Assembly (NCBI GenBank): GCA_037576215.1
Contig: JBANDB010000012.1
Coordinates: forward strand, 1,054,001 to 1,118,000
Direction: 5' to 3'
Source: Armillaria gallica
Taxonomy: Eukaryota > Basidiomycota > Agaricomycetes > Agaricales > Physalacriaceae
Length of the DNA stretch: 64,000 bases
Part shown: positions 58,910 through 64,000 of the stretch, one piece after another
How the letters are laid out: every line of letters starts with the position of its first letter
Position numbering within the stretch: the first letter of the stretch is position 1
The notes under the pieces: model-generated
Seen by the model: the letters and a program-made list of their open reading frames with translations, nothing else
Told to the model about the DNA's origin: nothing
The model's database searches: none
Made by a program: the position numbers and the translations under genes

Positions 58910-60774
58910 TTTCGTAGAGTTTTTTTTTTTCAGCTGTGTACGAATTGCCTCAGTTTCGAATGAATAGTGCACAAAGAACCCGCATCGCTAGTCATTTCAT
59001 ATTTTGTCGTGGGAAAATATATGCCTCTCTTCCTCTTCCCACTCCCACAAAACTACCGGGATGCTACGATGTGGACAAGGTTTTAGCTCATGGTTTGAGG
59101 TCCATTTTCGCCCTTTCAATGTCGGGGCCGTGTGTCACCATTTTTATCTTCCAGATGGACCTCACATTTCCAAGTCGGCATGTTCAGGACGCGTGCAGTT
59201 GGGAAAGACCAAGAGGGTTCTTCGATCATTCAACTGCGAGCTTATATTGCATGGAGGTGGGTTCCCTCGACGTAGGGATGTCATGCCTAAATAAACGGGG
59301 TTGTGCGCATTGAAGTAAGAGTTGGGATTTTTCTTTCACTTCTAATTTCTGGCCTACCGACTCGGATTGGGGCACGCTCTTTTAGAACTGTGGCTCCTTC
59401 TTTGAGATAAAGACGGTCCGGATAGGAGGGTATGGCGGTCTGTTTACTGTCCATCGGGGCCCGTCTTTTGCTCCGTCACCTTCATGGTCGTCGCAAATTG
59501 GGCCAAGGGAAAGGAAATAGTATTTTCATTGTCGACCAGCTGTATGCGCCATCAATAATCTCCCTTCTATGCTCGCTGCTTGATGATGCTCCACTTGTGT
59601 GGGCACACTTTCAGTTCTTCTGCACTCGTTCATAGACCAAGATAACTATTCACGTAGGACCGATCCTGATTTGAATAAGATACGTGCATCCACTTGCGTA
59701 GGGTAGTTTTGGACTTGTAAAATTTGGGACGCGTGTCTGATACCCAGCTCGTCTGTGGCACGACTCGGTGCGAGCTGTCCTTTTTTCACTCGTGGCTTGA
59801 TGTCCTTCCAAGTTCGGGGATAAGATTTTTTAATTTGTTTCTTTACTGGGCACGTTGGCTTACGAACGATCGCAGTATACCTCCTTCGTCTCTGAGTCTT
59901 TTGACCACTGTGTTTACACTTCAAGGTTCTGGTCCCCAGGTAGGGTGTGGTCTGGTCCGAGTGTAATTGGAGAAAGTAGGCTGAGGAACAAAGTCGTCGG
60001 TCGTAGCATAGCGTAGTACTAGGCAAGCACATAACAAAATTGGACCCGCCAAGACTCGCATCCGTGACACAACGTGATCGCGTCAATGTCACGTGTGTAG
60101 TTTAGGGCAGGTCTTCAGGCGCCAAGATCTGGCCGCCGACCGTTCAACTAAGAACTTGACCAGGAACCCTCCAACGAATCATTTGAATGATCATCTCCTC
60201 CATTACCACGGGCTTCAATTCCGGAGCGAGCTACTAGGACCCCCATCGTCTCTGCAGTCCTGCTGCATCGTTCCCTGCTGACCATCTTTTCTGAAATACA
60301 TTCTGATTTCGCTTCAAGCTTGTGCCACGGATTCGTGATAGCGCGATCAATGGAACCCTTCTCAACGGAAATATTGTACGCATCTAGGAATAAGGAAGGA
60401 CCTCACAAGACTTGCACAAGACGAACTTTCATCACATGGCAACCCTTGCCGATCCGAGGCCCTGGTTCATGCACCACACTTTGGAACTATCACAAAGAAT
60501 TTGATGACAGTGCGAAGCTGACGGTGCGGGCCTATTTCGACGGGCCCGTTTGTACATCCAATTGGTGTTCTGACTACCTGTGAGTTCAATTTACAATGTC
60601 GACAGTCGGACGATGCACTAATTGTTACTTATTCCGACGCTTTGACACAGGTGCTGTTACTCGACGGTGCCGTTTGCCTTTGCCACGCTCGAGAGATTTT
60701 TTACACGCGCTTGAGTGGGGGCACTGATAAAAGGTCGCTCGCAATGGCGTTGTCTTCAGCGCATTTCCTTCGAT
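58910..60774. other. non-coding stretch upstream of the P450 gene
   Basis: No gene recognised. The part at 60,060-60,620 resembles 7,240-7,640 (CGCGTCAATGTCACGTGTG; CATTCTGATTTCG). The P450 promoter should be in the last few hundred bases. Confidence 0.35.
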
Positions 60775-63166
60775 ATGCAGTCTATCATACATTACCTCGT
60801 CTTGCCTACAGCTGCTTTTTTCCTTTTCTACGCGTTTCTGCGCTTTAAAGGGCGCAAATATATGGTCCAGAAGATCCGTGGACCGCCGAGTCCCTCGAGT
60901 CTCTTTGGTCTGTCGTCTGGGGTGCATCATCTGATCTGTACCGCATTCTGATTTTTTTTTTCTTCATTCAGGCCATGAACGCCTCCTCCGTAGTCGTCAG
61001 CACTTGGGAGATTTGGAGATGGATTGGTATCAGAAATATGGCGCCGTATACCGCACTAAGGGGTGTTTCGGGGTCAGTGGATTTTTTCTCTTTCTCATTG
61101 ACAACTCTGACATACAAGTGCAGCAAGATATTTTGTCTGTTGCTGACCCCAAGGCATTGCAATACATATTTCATTCGTCTGGGTACCGATTCCCCAAAAC
61201 AAGGGACGTGAATCGTATCAACGGGGCTGCTACTGGTCAAGGCTTGGTTTTTGCAACGGGTATGTCCGGGATCTGTGGTCGCGGAGCCTTTCTGTCTGAT
61301 TGCACTCCTAGGTGAAATCCACCAGCGTCAAAGGAGGATCCTCGGGCCTGCTTTTACAGCATCTCAACTCCGACTCTTTCTGAACGTCTTCCAGGCGTCG
61401 GCTGTGAAGGTGCGGCAGGTCTATGGGCTTTCATAACAGTAACTTATTCTGCTACTTTAGCTTACGGAGTAGATCAATGAGCGCGTTGATAACGCTAAGG
61501 TCCTCAATGTGCTTGAGTGGACGAGCAAGGCTGCGCTGGATATTATAGGCATCAGTATGTTTTCCTCTTGCACTCTTAAACGTTAAAGCGATTAATGGTT
61601 GGCTTGCCAGCCTCGTTCCGGTACGAGTTCAACTCGCTCAGTGGCGGACAAACCGAGCTGATGGCGGCGCTCAATAATCTTTTGTACGCTTAATTGGCTT
61701 TCGCAGTGGTATTACGCGTAACTCATTTTGGAACAGCGGCGATTCAATGATGTGGCCAGCGTCACTGCAACTCTTGTATTCTGCGCTCTGGCGTGTACTC
61801 CCCGCGTGGTTGATTGTACCGCTTGAGTGGCTGCCTAGCCAAGAGACCATGCGGCTGAACCACTTTAGAGATGTTGCGATGAAGGTGTCCCGGCCCATCT
61901 TTGAGAAACAGTTGAAAGAGGTGGCGAATGATGCCAATCCCGCCGAGAAGGACGTTGTTAATGTTCTTGGTATGTTTGATGGGTGTTATCTCATGCCTCT
62001 TCTCATCTTTGGTCAGCCCTCGCTCATCTTAACGACGATGCCAAGAAGAAGATGGACGACACGGAAATTGATTCCCAGCTGGCGTAAGCTGCTCTTCGGA
62101 ACTCCGTGTCTCCTTCCCGTTTGGCTGATCGAAATCCTTAGGACGTTCGTGTTGGCTGGCCATGACACGACCGCAAACACTATGGCCTGGCTTCTCTATG
62201 AGCTGAGTCTTCATCCTGAGGATCAAGCCAAGATACGTGGAGAGATTTCTCACGCGAAATTAAATGCCCCAGGAGCACTCACGTCTAACGACTACGATGC
62301 AATGCTCTGGCTCAACGCTTGTATTAAAGTACGCCATTGTTGCATGATTAAAATGGGAATTTCCAAGTATTAATGCATGGATTATCACAGGAAACCCTCC
62401 GCCTCTACCCTCTGGCGCATTGCCTGTTTCGAGAACCAGCCCAGGACGACGTCCTTCCCCTCGCCGAGCCTATCATCACTTCGGATGGCAAATTGTGCTC
62501 ACAAATCCCTATTCCCAAGGGACAGATCGTCTTGGCTTCTATATATACCTACAATCGGTGTGTGGTTACTTTATTTTTCTGGACAAGAATCGCTCACAGG
62601 GTCGGTACGTACTAGGCTTCCGTCAGTCTGGGGTGATGATGCCGAGAAGTGGAATCCCAATCGATTCCTCGATGGTCGGGATACCAAGCAAACCTCTCTT
62701 GGAGTTTATGCGAATCTGTACGATCTTGTCCGTTTTGTGAATTTCTCTCACTGATGTTACCACTATCGCATGACAGGCTGACGTTCAGTAAGCAGTGACA
62801 TTGTCTCGTCGATACCTATTGTTAATGACTTTACTATTCTAGGTGCTGGTATTCGTGGATGCATTGGGTAAGTCCCTTGAGCGCTGCGAGAGTTCATATC
62901 TGACCTATAGCTGCCCTCATCCCCAGGTGGCGATTTGCGTACGTACAGATTGTCTCATTGCACCCTTCAACCTCTGACTGTTTCATAGTGTCATGGAGCT
63001 GCAATCGGTGGTCACAGAGCTTTTGAGTAATTTTGAATTCAGTATGCCCAAGGGAGTGTCTAGATTGCAGCATAGTCCCGCCGGTATCGCTTTGATACCC
63101 ATCGTTCCAGGCAAGGCAGAGGAAGGAGCACAAATCCCGTTGCTTGTAACCGCGCTTAACAAGTAG
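60775..63166 (+). CDS. cytochrome P450 monooxygenase
   Basis: Microsomal haem monooxygenase. Fifteen exons close in frame: 60775-60907, 60972-61072, 61124-61259, 61312-61418, 61473-61554, 61611-61683, 61737-61969, 62017-62083, 62142-62328, 62391-62557, 62616-62717, 62777-62787, 62843-62867, 62927-62938 and 62989-63166; 1,614 bases, 537 aa. The N-terminal anchor is HYLVLPTAAFFLFYAFL followed by the Pro-rich hinge GPPSPS. Helix I is FVLAGHDTTANTMAWLL (A-G-x-D-T-T), the ExxR is KETLRLYP, the PERF-like motif is WNPNRF, and the haem loop joined across three tiny exons is FSAGIRGCIGWRFAVMEL with the thiolate Cys. All key residues are present and there is no stop. Substrate unknown; I do not assign a CYP family number. 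Confidence 0.9.
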
Positions 63167-64000
63167 ATGGATGGATTTGGAAGCCGGAATAATTTGTGAG
63201 CTTTCGAGCTGAACTTTCAGGTACTTATATAAGTTTGTACGTTTCGCTGCTAGGTCGCCGTTGAGTTTGCTCCAGATGTTATAGGCCAGTGTATGAGGCA
63301 AAGTTCCAAAAATCAGTTTTCTGGTAGGCAGTGAAATTTTCAACGAAGATCACAGCCCCAAGATCCAAAGGATTCGAATTTCGAGAACATACTTTCAGTG
63401 ATTGCTTTCCTACAGATACTTCCCCTAGGCACCAAGAGCGAGTGTAAGTAGGTCACTACTCCGGTTTCAACACGGCACAGCGGCCCGCAGCGCCACATAA
63501 ATTTGATCGCCGTCCTTCAAACATTGCTACCGGAGGCGACCACTACGTAGCGCATCCATCATTCAGTATCAGCCTCTCACGATGGCCGCTATTTACTTAC
63601 CACCGATATTCTTTTACCCGACTTAACAATGTTTCAGCGTTGACGGTTGAACGTAGCCTACTTACCTACTGAGTCTGAGATTAGCTGAAACTATAGTACT
63701 GCGGGGTAATCCTTAGCAGCTATCTACTCCGAGTGTCAGGTCACCTCGAGAGCCATGCGAATCGTAACAAGGGTTAGAGGTACGAACATCATTTCTCCTT
63801 GTCTTTTTGCTGAGTTCTTATCTGCAGTCTACTGGTACCGTCACCAAAGACGGGCAGGTGCCTCGAAAACAGGAATCGACTAGCTTAAAAGACTTTTAGA
63901 AAGTTTCCATATCTTGAGACGAGGCTCAATGACAAGCAATAACTCTGTCATCTAGGCGTCTCTGCATGCTGCGCTCACATCACTATCCTGCATTTTTTCC
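63167..64000. other. non-coding 3' flank with array fragment at the end
   Basis: No gene. The last 50 bases (TCTCTGCATGCTGCGCTCA at about 63,959) match the array-unit block seen at 8,523, suggesting another unit begins or ends beyond the window. Confidence 0.4.

Larger units (their letters stand above)
37395..60650 (+). repeat. diverged tandem array of ~3.3 kb units
   Basis: A landmark (TTGTTCT..TGACGTTGGGGCGTCAC followed by an intron-like CCAG|GTC) recurs near 37,497, 40,830, 44,105, 48,883, 53,150, 55,788 and 57,475. The first two spacings are 3,333 and 3,275 bases. Between recurrences the same order of blocks is seen: CGTCTTTC..TAAGC, tRNA-like A/B box, CTACCGAATGCTCATG, CACTTCACGGGTTC, CTATTCTTGCTCATTGTGG, ACACGTTATTGACT, TGCGCTCATATGGCTGG, CTCGTTCGAGTCGGGGTCC and TTTAGATCACATGGTCGT. 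Units at 37.95-40.7 and 44.3-47.3 kb are the closest pair. Frames are full of stops; no protein could be followed across a unit. Later units are shorter (2.6 and 1.7 kb), suggesting deletions. Confidence 0.75.

Overview
The window looks like nuclear DNA of a mushroom-forming basidiomycete (Agaricomycetes). Evidence: gene structures I could close by hand have many 45-60 base introns with GT..AG ends and CTAAC/CTGAT-like branch sites (the P450 has 15 exons, each polytopic membrane gene has 6, the integrase has 4). The protein families (KRE9/KNH-like wall protein, integrase-core DDE protein, JmjC and Ulp1 proteins, APH-like kinase, CYP) are typical of that class. Everything was read by eye, so family names rest on motifs and memory, not searches.

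Layout. 0.3-1.3 kb: 3' part of a KRE9/KNH-like GPI-anchored Ser-rich protein (minus), with a hAT-type MITE in one intron. 1.3-5.8 kb: non-coding DNA with tRNA-like SINE pieces and a TA-flanked MITE. 5.8-6.9 kb: a complete six-exon polytopic membrane protein gene; a paralogue with the same exon/intron plan lies at 50.8-51.9 kb. From about 7 kb to about 60 kb the backbone is one diverged tandem array of units of about 3.3 kb, rich in tRNA-like A/B-box sequences. Many insertions break the array, and neighbouring units reveal the empty sites.

The largest insertion is a candidate giant DNA transposon at 8,678-32,424 (23.7 kb). It has 38-base terminal inverted repeats (33/38 matching) and subterminal GATCTCGCGAG-like repeats. 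It splits one array unit, whose halves continue on either side. Its genes, left to right: an intact 573-aa DDE integrase (+); two hypothetical genes (-); an Ulp1/C48 SUMO-type cysteine protease joined to or next to a JmjC cupin protein (-); a coiled-coil RING protein (+); a DUF7770-like remnant (+); an intact APH-like kinase (-); an unrecognised large gene (+); and a HECT-type ubiquitin ligase (-). The cargo is therefore dominated by ubiquitin/SUMO and chromatin functions. Most cargo genes carry in-frame stops that are each one C-to-T change from a sense codon (mostly CGA to TGA), while integrase and kinase remain open. This suggests cytosine deamination or RIP-like decay.

33.1-37.4 kb: a small copia-type LTR element (198-base LTRs, 5-base target duplication) that holds gag but no pol and is split by a 2.5 kb insertion. 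37.4-60.6 kb: the rest of the array, with four small TIR elements (one nested in another), a 53-base minisatellite and the second membrane-protein gene. 60.8-63.2 kb: a complete 537-aa cytochrome P450 gene. The final 0.8 kb holds non-coding DNA and one more fragment of the array unit.
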